Shown: positions 23,822 through 37,054 of the stretch, one piece after another | Position numbering within the stretch: the stretch's first letter is position 1 | How the letters are laid out: each line of letters begins with the position of its first letter | Assembly (NCBI GenBank): GCA_026936325.1 | Contig: JAPTHN010000039.1 | Span: 62,001 to 126,000 of the forward strand | Direction: 5' to 3' | Source of the DNA: Platynereis dumerilii | Taxonomy: Eukaryota > Annelida > Polychaeta > Phyllodocida > Nereididae | Length of the DNA stretch: 64,000 nucleotides | The notes under the pieces: generated by a model | Database searches by the model: none | What the model was told of the DNA's origin: nothing | What the model saw: only the letters and a program-made list of their open reading frames with translations | Translations under genes and position numbers: made by a program

Positions 23822-24497
23822 GAATTTTTTTTTCAAATCAGAATGAGAGAGCCTAGAAATTCTGAGTAATATTTTTTGTGGCAATTGCAATATGCCCTTA
23901 GTACAATAGATAAGTATAATATATTTTAACAACTGTTTGTCGAACCAAGGAATTGTCATTAAGTTGTAAACTGTCTATAAAAACATACTATATTAGTTGA
24001 CTCTTGAGTTATCTTTATTTAGGACATCATGCACAACTGCCGCACTGGGCTGGTTTGCATTTCTTTCCAAAATCTCGATATTAAAGATAAACAAAATGAT
24101 AACTTGTTGTTAGAATTGCCTTAAAAAGTACCTGAGACATTTTTAGTAGGTTAATTCTGTTAGTTTTTGGGAATTGGCCTTGCCTGGGAGCTCTTTAATT
24201 TCGGATAGACATGGCTGGTAATTTACTTCTTAAATTGAAGCTTTCTTTATACGGTGAAATTCAACTAAACTATAGGCGTCCATAAACACTGATAAAATTA
24301 TCAAGCAGCAAAATAAATGTCAATATTTAGACGCAGCCTTTTATAAAATGTAATGGGCATATCCATAATACCAAGCGATATTGATACTTCCTGGTCAGTG
24401 TTGATCTATTTATTTTACACACCTGTAGCTGAACTAAGTAAAGTTTAAAGTGAATTCAACTGATTTTCAGTGTATGGTGGCTCAACACGGTGACATA

Positions 24498-24569
24498 GGG
24501 GGTATAGCTCAGTCGCAGAGCATTCGACTGCAGATCGAGAGGTCACCGGTTCAACTCCGGTTGTCCACT
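24498..24569 (+). tRNA. tRNA-Cys-like gene, probably decaying
   Basis: Full-length cloverleaf with anticodon GCA and intact D stem, anticodon stem and T stem. The D loop reads AGTCGCA instead of AGTGGCA, and the 3' acceptor strand is TGTCCAC, giving one mismatch and an added wobble against GGGGGTA. Its partner at 12655 is a clear pseudogene. It may be weakly functional or an early pseudogene. Confidence 0.7.
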
Positions 24570-27250
24570 GAAGTTTTATTGCATTTTTGATGAGAGCATT
24601 TATTTAACTTTTTTAGAGAGGCTTCACAAAGTTGAAATTAATGCATTACACGTATAGCAGACTTAAAATAAATAATCATTACAGTTGTCTCACTTCTTCT
24701 GCACTGAGACAGCCAGTATGTATCTGATTCTCACATAAAACCACAACAACACATTAACAGGCCTCCTCTCAATCATGGCTAATCAAACAGGCTCTGCATA
24801 TCCTATGGGTCCATGCTACAAGTGTGACTGTGACACATCATCAGCATCATGAAACTTCTGTACAGAAGTTTAAAAATGAAACCGTTCATTTGTTAAGTTG
24901 CTCACCAAAGTCAACTGCGGTCTTCTAGAGTCACATTGATATAGAAAAAATGAGGACCAGTTCACTGCGAAAAATGCACTTTGTGATTCATGATAGCCGA
25001 TAACGTGTCATCTTCTCTACATTCAACACAGGGATTGGAGGCTCTTTGATTAGTCATGATCAAGAAAAGGCCATTTGATTTGTCTTAACTGATTTAAGAG
25101 TGAAAATCAGAAGCATAATCCTTTTCATTTAGCTGTCACCAACAAGAGGGATAAGTCCCCTTAAATTGAATTAACATTGAAAGTATTGGGTATGATCGTG
25201 ACAAATCATCAACATGATGACTCATGAAGTGCCATTTTCGCAGTGCAACAGTCCACTCAAGATTTTTATATATCGAAGTGGCAGACTGTAAACACAATGT
25301 AACTAATAGTTCCTTGAATTTAATGTGAAATTTAGAGGATTTGTGCATGCATGCAACACTGGCTTTTCTCATTTCACAATTGGTCCAAACCTTAAGGAGA
25401 AACAGAACTGCGGAACCTTATTGTTTGAATTTCAGTAAAAGTGCTCACCAAAAGTTTTTAGTAATTCTGTCAGTGTTTGGAAATGGCTCTGGCATGTGTT
25501 TAATTTCAGAAAGACGAAGCTGTTAAAATTAAAGAAAGGCACAGTTGTTCGAATTGAGCCTTGCAAAATGACAGTTTTGGTGTGTTGCCTTTAAATGAAT
25601 TTGTGCAACTTAAGTCTCCGTCATAATTTCATCTTTGTCTTGATCAAAACTGAATTCTGCTCTTCCATTTATTTCTTGTAACTATCTATTGTTGAAGTCA
25701 GATATTTCCATGCAATTGGTAATCTGCTGCAGGAATCAATGTAAAATAAATTTTGCCCAGATGCTAGTGACCGATTCAAAAAGCAATTAAACATCAAATC
25801 ATGTTTTACACAATTAAATTCATGACATAAGATTTTTTCAGGGTTGCTTTAAAATTACACAATGTTGTAACCACTGTGCTTCCAACTGGGTATGGGTTAT
25901 AGAACTTCAATTCCATTATTTTTTATAAATATGATTTGAAGTCTGCAACAATTAAGCATCTACTTCCTTTGGAAGATTGCAAACTGAATGCAAAAACTCT
26001 TGACCTCAACTCTGTGTATACTGTACAATATATACATTTTAGGCCAAAATGAAATGTAGTAGAATTACGCTGCACTTCGTGCATTTACCATAGAATTATT
26101 TGTTACAATTTCACACGCCCACTTTTTACAATTTTGCTTGCATGTCTCCAGCACACATTTAAATATATTTACTTTTAGGCCTACTGCATGTTTTTTTGCA
26201 TGAGTTATTTTGTGTGTCTGACCATTATTTTCGACACATGATAATATCAGATTGTAGTATTGTGCTCTGTGAATTCCTGATTTATTATTGCGCCTTGAAA
26301 AATTCAAACACTTAAATATTCATATATGTCTAAATTATCCTTGATTTTGAAAAGCAGAACGTTTATGGGAAGAATATGGCCTGATTTCACCAACAGTGTC
26401 AGATGTGAAGTCCTGGACCAAGTAGTGCCAAAATTAACACAGTGATCAATTTCTGTGATAAAATGGCAGTGCTGCCAAGTAAGCAAAATACCCTAAGACC
26501 CGGTTTAACATTAAACCTGGTCTTTTTCTGTTGGTGAAATTGTGCCATGCATATACAAGTTTGTAAGTTTTGTGACGTTCTCTCAGATGTTGTGAAAACT
26601 GCCGCTGCACAGTATGCACTCCCGACAAGTGTTTTCCAATGACTTGATCCAAAAGTGATACCTAATAGAGATTTTTCTCTTAACGCATTGACAGTTGTTA
26701 ATCGCCATAATCTCAAAAATGACTTCAGACACCTGTATTGGATGGTCACAGTTTTAAATTATTAGTTTTTTTGTCAAATTGCTGCATTAACTATTAATTG
26801 TTATGATTATTGATTTGATGTATTTTCTAAAAGAAGGCAGTTACAACAGTAGTGTCAGTTTGTCACTGCCTCCTTGACAAAAAATTGACATGATTTAAAA
26901 TGTAAATTTTAATCATTTTTATCAAATTTATGGTCGAATAAAAATTATCTGAATCTATGTGATTTGAAATTATGGATTGATTTACAGATGATGTCTACAG
27001 TGATTGGACACCATCAGACTGACACATTCCCTTGTTGCAAACAGCTTTGGCTGGAAGAGACTGGTGGTTTTCAATGACCTAATTTCATGCTTGAGTAAAT
27101 CCAGTTCTTTGCTGTATGAAATCAGCTTGTGTTTTTGACACTTATATCACTGGCAGCTTAAAATAAGACAAACAATGTTATATAAACAGCTTTTAGTAAA
27201 TCAGTTTGTGATTGGACACTAATGTTGCTGACATCTTAAACCAAACCCAC

Positions 27251-27974
27251 CTGTCTGCTCACAGACTCTAAACGAACAGCACAGCTGGAGAGTCTGCCAG
27301 AAATCTGATGACCTCCAGCAGGCACATTTATCAACATTCAAGTAGGTCAGGTCATGTCCAGGTAGAGGGACCTGGTTGATCACTCGTGCTCATATGCACA
27401 GCTGAGCTGCCAGCAAGATATAAACAAATTGTAATCAACAATTTTAAACGATCAATGAGTGCACATGCTGAAGTTTTCAAATCCTTTAACGGCTTTTCCA
27501 GCATGATTTAAATGATAGTTTATGGTTTTCTCCAAAGAAACTAATTGAAACAACAAACAGACAACAATGAAACACTAAAGCATACATTCAATTGCTTTGA
27601 GAGACCAGAAACAATTAATTATGTCTGTCACACAAATAATGTATGTTGTGGTCAGGGCAAGCTTTGGCTGCCAAACAGGGACTACTCACAATTCCCTGGG
27701 TAGGAAAATAATGACTCCGCCAAAAAAAAGTTCCACAACAAGTACCACTTTGCAGCAATAGCAGCATTCTAACAATAAACTGGCCAATTAAAATATTCAA
27801 TTCTAGACCTAATTCAACAGACAAAGTTGTTACTACATTTCACTTATAGTTGCTGCATCTGAAATCTCTTAGAGCTCACACACAAGTGTGTGTTCGATTG
27901 TAGTTTCTGTTATGGATTCAAGAGGGCACCACATACACAATTTTGTGAACCTGTTGAGCTCTAAGTTTAGAGTG
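27251..27974. mobile_element. 724-bp insertion with 9-bp direct repeats, class unknown
   Basis: Relative to copy 1, where AAACCCACAATGTTG is continuous near 17650, copy 2 has 724 extra bases bounded by CAAACCCAC at 27242-27250 and 27975-27983. The duplicated target marks it as a true insertion. No convincing TIR, coding frame or poly(A) tail was seen. Confidence 0.75.
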
Positions 27975-28469
27975 CAAACCCACAATGTTGTTTCTCATTC
28001 TGTTGCTTGGTGAATGTGAATTCTGACAGAGTCTTCATGCCATACAGCACTCAGAAGTAGGTCAAGCAATTGGCTTTGAGGCACCCAGTGGATGCCAGTT
28101 TGCATTGACCGTAGATATTGCTAAGGAACTGAGACAGGTATAAATGTCCGTTGTGGCCTATTTTTCAATGTTAATTTTTGCCCCTCCCCCCTAAATACAA
28201 CATTTAGGCTTGTACAAAGGCATCAGAAATTAAGCAAAGAAAAACAAATATTTTGCAATTAAAATTTGATTTACTGTTGAAAAATGGATTTAAATCCGCC
28301 CTTTCTCTGTGTCAAGTTTATGAGCCACATTTAAATTCAAATTGAAAGCCATTCATAATTGTTTGTAATTCAATTCCACTAAGTGGTTCTGCAGCACAAT
28401 TTTCCATGCAAAGTTGAATCATGTTTCATTTTGCCTGTGGTTTAAAAGATTAGGGGGGTACTGTCCATG

Positions 28470-28880
28470 AGTGTGGAGATATCGTTGGATAAAATAATTA
28501 TTAAAATAAAAACTGTACCTCTGTCGATTTCGTTCAGCCCCAAGAAGCAAGTTATTGTCTCAAAAGTCCTACTGTATGTTTATTATGTGCCCACCTGGGT
28601 TTGAACCTTGGGCAGTGAATCCAAAAATATTTTTCAGTTGACCTTCGAGTGGCACATTTCATTTGGATGTCATTCGTGAGACATTAGATTGGTGGCACCT
28701 CCTATCAGCGTCTATGCCAGGGAAGTAAAAGGCCCTCGCATGGGGTAAATGTGTAACATCTGAGGATCTCCCCTCTCTCTTCCATCTCTTAGAAGGCAGC
28801 ACTCAGCATGTTGACAAATCATAATTTTCAATAACTTCTAAAAACTCTTTTGAGCCTTCTGTCTTAAAACTTTTGTGGCA
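28470..28880 (+). mobile_element. Probable SINE with Nin-type central domain, duplicate copy
   Basis: Counterpart of 18150-18560: GGGTTTGAACCTTGGG near 28598, CATTCGTGAGACATTAGATT, and the AAAAGGCCCTCGCATGG block. Small indels separate the two. Confidence 0.5.
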
Positions 28881-29944
28881 ATGTATTTATATGCAGAGCA
28901 CAGAAACTGTGAAGTCACCCCAAATTGCATACCTACTAATATCATGTAATTTGCATGGTATCCAATGTATAAGTCCTGAAGAGGCTGCATTTGTACAAGA
29001 CCTTATACTGGCAGGCCATAATTGTGATGGATCTGAAGTAATCAAATAATGCGTGTCTGACAATTTGCTTGTGTTTTCCTAAAAATTTAAAGAAATATTG
29101 GCGAAATTATTTAACACAAGTCCAATGAAAGGAAATCGACTTGCATCTGGCATTTGAATCGTCTAATTTCAGCTTCAAAGGAACTGGAATAATTTGAGAT
29201 GTGCTGTGGCAGCTCCATAAATTGAATCAAGTGGCAGTTCCATAAATTGAATCAAGGTAAAAAGTGCAGCAAATCATGTTTGGAAGACAATTTCAAAACT
29301 TCCAAGAAGGCTGATGGTATCAGCATTTGGAAGATTATTTCAGCAGTGAACAGATTCAGATTTTTAAAAACTTCGTTCATGAAATAGCATAATCCCCATA
29401 GTATATATATGTTATACATAAAAGTTAATTCCAGGTCATAATTAATTTGGTCCATCCCATTTCTGCTATTTTGACATGTTTATTGTATCGTACTAAATTA
29501 AGTTGTTTTTTATCCGAAGAGTAAACATACTAAGAATGTGTATCGGAAGAAAGCCGGGCTTTTAAATACATCTTCATTTGTGAAATTGTCAGGCTTCCTC
29601 ATTTCCAGGATCAGGACTTTCTCCTCTATTTCGCAGTGCGGAATAGGCAAAGCTGCATGCAGATTTTGTGGCCTTGATCGGACAGCTGTAGTAGAGTAGT
29701 CAGACTTACAGTCATCAGTGTTTAGTCCATGTCCTTGGTAAAAATGAAGGTCACTTAATCACCTTAACTTCTTCAAGCGTTCTCTGTAAAGTTGCCAATT
29801 GGCTATTTAGTTATTTACTGTATTTCTTTCTCTTTGCACTTCAATACTTTTGATTGTTTTAAAATTCATATATTCTCACCAGCTGTTTACCCATTGTCCT
29901 CCTTAGTTGAACATGATTGATTGACAGAGCTTTAATAATCTACC

Positions 29945-30437
29945 AACGCATATATATATATATATTATTTAATTATGAATTATCATCAATCATTGTATAG
30001 AAGCCACTTTTTAAATTTTGAAAAAATTCCAATTTATTGAATTGAACTGAGCCCATCACTATTGCACTGGTGCACAGTGAGTGCACTGTACAGTGTATCA
30101 TTATCATTATCCCCGTACATATCTTTTTAAAAAGCGCAAAGACGGATTGAGCAAAAATAAAGTGCTCCATCTCTCAACACAACACCTTTTACCATCGGAT
30201 AAACACAATTAACATCCCTAAGTTCGAACCTTGGTCCAACCACTTAGAAATCTTATTTCAAAAGTGTAAGCCTAAATAGTATGATGTATAGGCCCTATTC
30301 CTTTCAGCGAGTCATTCCACTTACACTCTGCTAAAATTTTAAAGGGCAAAGCTTTTATCCAAGGGGCACACAGCATCCTCACCTCTCAGTGCGGACTGCG
30401 TGAGTCTACCCTGACAACATGGGTTGTGTTTCAGCGA
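29945..30437. other. No gene recognised
   Basis: Starts with a short (TA)n run after the end of the duplication. AT-rich, with an isolated B-box-like AGTTCGAACCTTGG near 30222 and no A box at proper distance. Confidence 0.45.
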
Positions 30438-30824
30438 CTTAACACTGTGTACCGTTTGCTCTATGCGAAGCGACCTAGTTAATCATAAGCAGTTAAATTT
30501 TAGACAAGAAACCAATTCAATTACAACATAACGTAGCCAGTATGCTGTATTTGTGTATGCGACATCCTGATGTGATATTATAAGCATTAAATATTCAACA
30601 ATCAAAATATTTGGGGATTCTAGTAAAAAATGTACTGAAATTTACTAAAACTGCCTAATCTCCCAGAAAACTTAACTGATTGATTTGTATGTGTATCACT
30701 TGTACTATAAGACAGCATACTTGCTATAATGCAAAGTTTGTTGTTTGCTCTATATATGAGAACTGGCAAATTGTAAACAAAAAAAATCCTTAATTAGGTT
30801 ACTTGGTTAGTACACAGTGTTAAG
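30438..30824. repeat. Possible short TIR element
   Basis: The 14-15-bp perfect inverted repeat CTTAACACTGTGTAC bounds 387 bases. The right end abuts the TA into which the next element inserted. No TSD was confirmed, so chance cannot be excluded. Confidence 0.35.
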
Positions 30825-30826
30825 TA

Positions 30827-31757
30827 CCGTAATATGGGGTGAATCGGGACACTGGGGTGAATCGGGACAAGACAGGGATGTGTATTATTTCTTCAAAGAT
30901 TAACTACTTCTACTAAACCTAGGATATTCATTTTTGGCACAGGTATAGTGCACATACCAGCGCATATTGTGATGGAATTTCATACTTCTACCTGCAGGCA
31001 GTGAGGAGCTGCAGCACTTTAAACTTGGCCCTGCAGAAACTCAATTTTAGACAGGTGGTCAGAACTTTGCTCATATCACAAAAAGCATTAATATTAGAGC
31101 CACAAAAATAGCAGGAAACTTTTATAACCTATATTTGGTAAATTCAGGGACCAGAAGAGTTGACTAGATTTGGGATTTTGTATGTTTGGTCATGGGTTCA
31201 GATCCAGGGCAATGGTAAAGTTTCGGAATCAACAAAAATAACCCTACTAATTTTCAGTTGATTGTACTAGCGTGGTTTTTTTAAAATATTATTGAACTTA
31301 GTATTATTAATAGTTGATTTAGTCCAGAATTATTAATCACTGGTAAAATTAGCAAAAAACTACAGTTTTTAATACTTTCCTGTTATTTATCATATTTTTT
31401 ACAATTTGCATATTATCAATGAAACTAATTTCATATTTTCCCGAAAATACATTTTTGGCATGTTGAACATGTTTCCTAATATTAACTCACAAGTAGCAAT
31501 CACTTAAAAAAGCTCAGAAGTATTGACGGTAAAAATAAGGGAGTGTCCCGATTCACCCCAAAGTGTGGGGTGAATTGGGACAGTAGTTTTATGGGCCTTG
31601 AGCATTGGAAATTTAAGATATAATTTCAAACTCTTGGGGATACTTAGACCTTGTGCTTGGACATAATTTGACACCATATTTTGATTTCAAAGTTTAATTT
31701 TGTTCATACTATGACAGAAAAACGGCCAATTCTGTCCCGATTCACCCCATATTACGG
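30827..31757. mobile_element. Phrase element E (931 bp, TA target, phrase GGGGTGAATCGGGACA)
   Basis: TIR CCGTAATATGGGGTGAATCG with TA on both sides. The phrase occurs twice in tandem at the left end and inverted at the right end. Near 31544-31582 an inverted pair forms a hairpin (TGTCCCGATTCACCCCA with its near-exact inverse). No coding capacity. Confidence 0.9.
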
Positions 31758-31759
31758 TA

Positions 31760-32040
31760 GTCATTAAAATATTAACAAGTCTCCGGCGTGCAAGACATAA
31801 TTCACAGTTTGACATTGTTAAAAGTAACTAAATGAATGTTTGAATGTTGTCACTGGTGTCTTGTATTTTGTTTTAAGTATTTTCTTTGCAGGAAACCATT
31901 AATGATTATGTAAATCACAGATTTTAAACGCCGGAAAAAAGCTGTAAAAAGATTAGCATATTCATAACTCCGTCATTTTATAGTGCTTGTTGGCAGGGTA
32001 AGTGTAAACCAACCCTGCAATGGGAGGATGGCACTCGATG
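31760..32040. other. No feature recognised
   Basis: AT-rich stretch between two TA-targeting elements. Confidence 0.4.
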
Positions 32041-32042
32041 TA

Positions 32043-34084
32043 CAGTCAGACCAAGAATTATTCAGACGCTTGCTGTTTTGTTATTATTTTAGGGAAGAAC
32101 AAAGTAAATGATGAAACATGCAATTGAAAACAATCCTTGGTTTTACATATAACCTACACAAAACAAATTTATTGCAATTTGGCAAGAAATTTGGTGAAAA
32201 AAGCTACTTTTGTTGACTCCACGAAACAAAAATTATTCAGACACTCTCAGAAAGTTGAAGAAAATGAACTATTTACTATTATTTGTTAGTATTTATCCCA
32301 AAATACTCTTCATGAACTAGGTAAGGGCCATTATGACAGTATAGAATGGCAATTGTGATCATCCATTAAGAAAATTAGGATAAATAACGGAGATAAACAT
32401 TCTGCCCAGTTTATCACATTTTGATGCAGTTTTTTATACCTCTAAGTGGCTCAAACATACCTTGCATTGATTCAAAATGTTTTAGTTTATCTTAGAGTTG
32501 TATTCTTAAAACTTTGAGTCAAAATATGAAAGATTTGAGGCCACATAGTAAGTTCAGTGCACTTTTGTATTTATTTGTACAATTTACCAAAACAAAAACA
32601 TGTCCATGTTGCACCAAAATCGAACAAATTTTCAGAAAGCAACATTCATTATCTACTTCAAGTTATATTCCACATGTGTTGTGATTGGCAACTGAATGGG
32701 ACACTTTTAACTTCATTTGCGGAGGGGTCAAAAATGTGGTTCTTAGGCCTCAATGCTATTCCAATGGAGATTGTTCCATGAAAGCACATAATAGTTTAGT
32801 ATGGCACACAATTTTTAAACAACTGGTGTAACCTGGCTTTCCTGTATATGCAATAAAGTGAACAACCTTATAAAACTGTAAAAAATAGTCATGGTATTAA
32901 ATGTAACCTGTCCAATACAAATTTATTGCAAATTGAAACAAAATCCGCAGAAAATAGCTACTTTTGTTTATTTCAGAAACCAAAAAATATTCAGACATTT
33001 CTACAAAGTTGTACAAAGTTGCCTATTTACTTACATTAATCCCAAATATTGCCAATAAACTACCTTGGATCATTGTGGTCACATTGGATGACAGGTGTGA
33101 TGATAAGTTTAGAAAATTAGGATGAATATGTGAGATAAACATCTGATTCAGTTTATCACATTTTCTTGACTAATATTGCTGAAATCGTGTCAGATAATTT
33201 CAAAATATCATAAAATGACTATTTTTTACAGTTTTATAACGATAAAACTGAAACACAGGCTTTCTTGATAAATTCTATGCACTTTGGTATTTTCCTTTTG
33301 ATTTTTGCTCCTACTGCTCTCTGAATCCTTGCCCATTGTGCCACTTCACTCCATCAGATCACTTAAAATAAAGTTGCATGGCCTTCCTAAGGTTGTTCAC
33401 TTTATTGCATATACAGGAAAGCCAGGTTACACCAGTTGTCAATCACAACACATGTGGAATATAACTTGAAGTAGATAATGAATGTTGCTTTCTGAAAATT
33501 TGTTCGATTTTGGTGCAACATGGACATGTTTTTGTTTTGGTAAATTGTACAAATAAATACAAAAGTGCACTGAACTTACTATGTGGCCTCAAATCTTTCA
33601 TATTTTGACTCAAAGTTTTAAGAATACAACTCTAAGATAAACTAAAACATTTTGAATCAATGCAAGGTATGTTTGAGCCACTTAGAGGTATAAAAAACTG
33701 CATCAAAATGTGATAAACTGGGCAGAATGTTTATCTCCGTTATTTATCCTTATTTTCTTAATGGATGATCACAATTGCCATTCTATACTGTCATAATGGC
33801 CCTTACCTAGTTCATGAAGAGTATTTTGGGATAAATACTAACAAATAATAGTAAATAGTTCATTTTCTTCAACTTTCTGAGAGTGTCTGAATAATTTTTG
33901 TTTCGTGGAGTCAACAAAAGTAGCTTTTTTCACCAAATTTCTTGCCAAATTGCAATAAATTTGTTTTGTGTAGGTTATATGTAAAACCAAGGATTGTTTT
34001 CAATTGCATGTTTCATCATTTACTTTGTACTTCCCTAAAATAATAACAAAACAGCAAGCGTCTGAATAATTCTTGGTCTGACTG
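32043..34084. mobile_element. Long-arm foldback Tc1/mariner-like element (2042 bp)
   Basis: Ends CAGTCAGACCAAGAATTATT in inverted orientation, flanked by TA at 32041-32042 and 34085-34086, as for Tc1/mariner. The TIRs extend into very long arms: left 32043-32870, right 33388-34084, with few differences by eye. The left arm holds about 130 bases (32688-32817) missing from the right arm. The spacer contains a diverged third version of part of the arm (about 32890-33010). No transposase is present. The RNA would form a long duplex. Confidence 0.92.
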
Positions 34085-34093
34085 TATGAAGTA

Positions 34094-35051
34094 GGGGAAG
34101 AGGGGGTGAAAAGTCACAAGGGTAAAAAGTCACAGGCCCTTTTGACCAACTTCCGGTGACCTAATTATTAAGCTTAAATCATCATTTGGGATGCTTTTAT
34201 GAGAAGACGGTCTGTAGGGAATATGAAAATTATGCTCATTATGCAAAGTGGGTTTTTACCCACCTCATGCATTTTTGGGGTCCCAAACAGGTTTTATCGA
34301 CTCTGAACTTTCCCTATTAATGTCTAGTCACTGTGACATAGGAAGTTGTGCTACTGTTTCAAGGTCTTTTGGATATTAGTCTTTAATGCTGTGAACCCAT
34401 TTTAGGCCATGTGGTCACCAAGTTGCCATGATCACATGTTGAATTAAAAAAACAGCTGAGGGGTGAAATGTCACACTGTGACATTTCACCCCAGCACTGT
34501 GATATTTTACCATAGGGTACAGTGAATTCAATATTCTGTGCTAAGGAAAGTAAAATATTCCACACTTGAGGCTTTTAGCTTACAATCTTATCATCATCCA
34601 TCATCAATAATACATCTGAGAGAGTATTGCAGCAAGTTTTCATTTCGCAAAATTTGGGCAATTTCTGACGCAGGCTTTGCTGATGGTGCATTGTCATTGC
34701 ATGCAGATAGCTTTGGAAGGCTCACTATAAATTTCATGCACAAGGATGACTATCAAGTCTAGGTCTGCATATTACCTCATTTTGTGCTGCATGTTCACAA
34801 CAATTGCTTGTGACTTGTTACCCGCGGTTGTGACTTCTTGACCCTGGCATGGGGTAAAATGTCACATCGGACTTTGCCTTAAATAATTGTGAACTGACTA
34901 AAGCCTATTTACAACACAGCAGCTATCATGTGATACAAAAATAGTCAACTAAATACTGCATAATTGTGCCAAAGGTCATTCAGATCTAACAAACACCTGC
35001 TCTGTTCTGGGGCTTTTTTCAAATTTTGTGACTTCTGACCCCCGCCTCCCC
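34094..35051. mobile_element. Phrase element D (958 bp, TA target, phrase GGGGTGAAATGTCACA)
   Basis: Ends GGGGAAGAGGGGGTGAAAAG and, inverted, GGGGAGGCGGGGGTCAGAAG, flanked by TA. The phrase appears at the left end twice, as a 16-bp perfect hairpin at 34460-34492, and again near 34810-34875. It lies seven bases from the right TA of the foldback element. Confidence 0.87.
34460..34492. repeat. Perfect hairpin inside element D
   Basis: GGGGTGAAATGTCACA, one loop base, then its exact inverse. It consists of two phrase copies facing each other. Confidence 0.97.
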
Positions 35052-35053
35052 TA

Positions 35054-35716
35054 ATACCAAAATTCTCATTAATTGCAAGGTCATATTCCTATGCGAGTAC
35101 TGGCCATGTTACATGTATATGTACTTGATGTTTGTATTCAATTAAAGAGGTCAATGAATGAATTGAATAAGACTTCAATGACAAATTTACCACTCATTTC
35201 AATGTGAAAGATAGGACCTGAAGTGACATCATCCCAAAGAAAATCTAGTCATGTAGCTGTCCTGTGCCTACTAAAGCTTATTCCTTAATCAATTTCCATG
35301 GTTTTTTTTTCGACAATTTTTTGTATCATTCTCCTGACATGTTAGCCTCACTCAAATTTAATCCTCATGACCAATTATGCAGAGCCCATCTTTTTTTAAG
35401 GATTATGGATTTAAACAAATACCCTCCAAATTTGAAAGATTTAACAGCTTTCCCATCAAACTGCTTGCTCAATCAATCTTCCAATTTGTCAATTCAAGCC
35501 AGTGTGTATTTTTTCTTTGCATTCATTACAAGCTTTCTGAATCACCCAGAGTTTTAATTTAAAAAGATCAACCCATTCTTGAAGGAATGTTACAGGAAAT
35601 ATTCATAAGAAAATGTGTGTACTTTATTTTTTAAATGAAATGCTCTCTATATACCTATAGTATCAAAGTATTAGCAGAGCTTCAGCATTTTCTGTTGTAA
35701 TCCAAAATTGTAAAAT
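35054..35716. other. No gene recognised
   Basis: AT-rich. A 97-codon frame at 35264-35557 shows no family features and is probably chance. Confidence 0.45.
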
Positions 35717-36122
35717 TTACTTTGGCACCATATGAGGACACAGTGAATCAGCACCAGAGGCACAGTGAATCAGTGTTATAAATATAATGATCTAGTGCAG
35801 AGGCAGTAAATTAAACAAACTAGACAGTGAGTGTGTCTGACCAAAGGTTATTTTGCCATTAACATTTCCTGGGGTCTAACTGCCATTAACCTACTTATTA
35901 CTCCAAAACGAGGGAGCATTACAGTAAAATTGTTAACAATTAAAATAGATCAACTAACAAACGGGTAAGGTCTACTTTCTGCATATTAGACAGATGGGTG
36001 TTCACAAATATTTGCTTACTGTTGTTGAAATACAATTAAAGCCTTAAAGGGCACAGTTAATCATTGAATACAGTGATTCACTGTGCCCCATGGCATCCCC
36101 GATTCACTATGGCAAGTGTGAT
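35717..36122. mobile_element. Short phrase element G (about 0.4 kb, phrase CACAGTGAATCA)
   Basis: CACAGTGAATCAG occurs at 35739 and 35761. The inverse TGATTCACTGTG occurs at 36073, and GATTCACTATGG at 36101, next to CCCCATGG and CATCCCC. Same layout as the longer phrase elements, but ends and target site are unclear and the length is under half. Confidence 0.6.
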
Positions 36123-36189
36123 GAATTTAACTAAAATCCTTGTATCTTGACAATTGCAACCATGCGCTTCTGAAATACCAGTGCATTAC

Positions 36190-36829
<640 letters not shown>

Positions 36830-37054
36830 ACAACACAAATTTTTGAAACCTCTCTTGTGCTCAATTTGCTTCGCGAAACGGCATGAATATTATAAGTATG
36901 CTAGTTAATCCCGGAAAACCTGTTCTTTACTACAAATGTTCTTGATCCAAAATATCATGATTATTAATTATTTTAGTGCTCAAAATCATAATTTTCCCCA
37001 GAACTCGAGTGCACCATGAGAAATTTCGAATGTCATGCTTGATTAAGTATGTCG

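Noticed and set aside
35264-35557. 97-codon frame with apparent protein-like composition
   Set aside because: Overlaps another frame in a different phase and lacks any motif; AT-rich chance frame.
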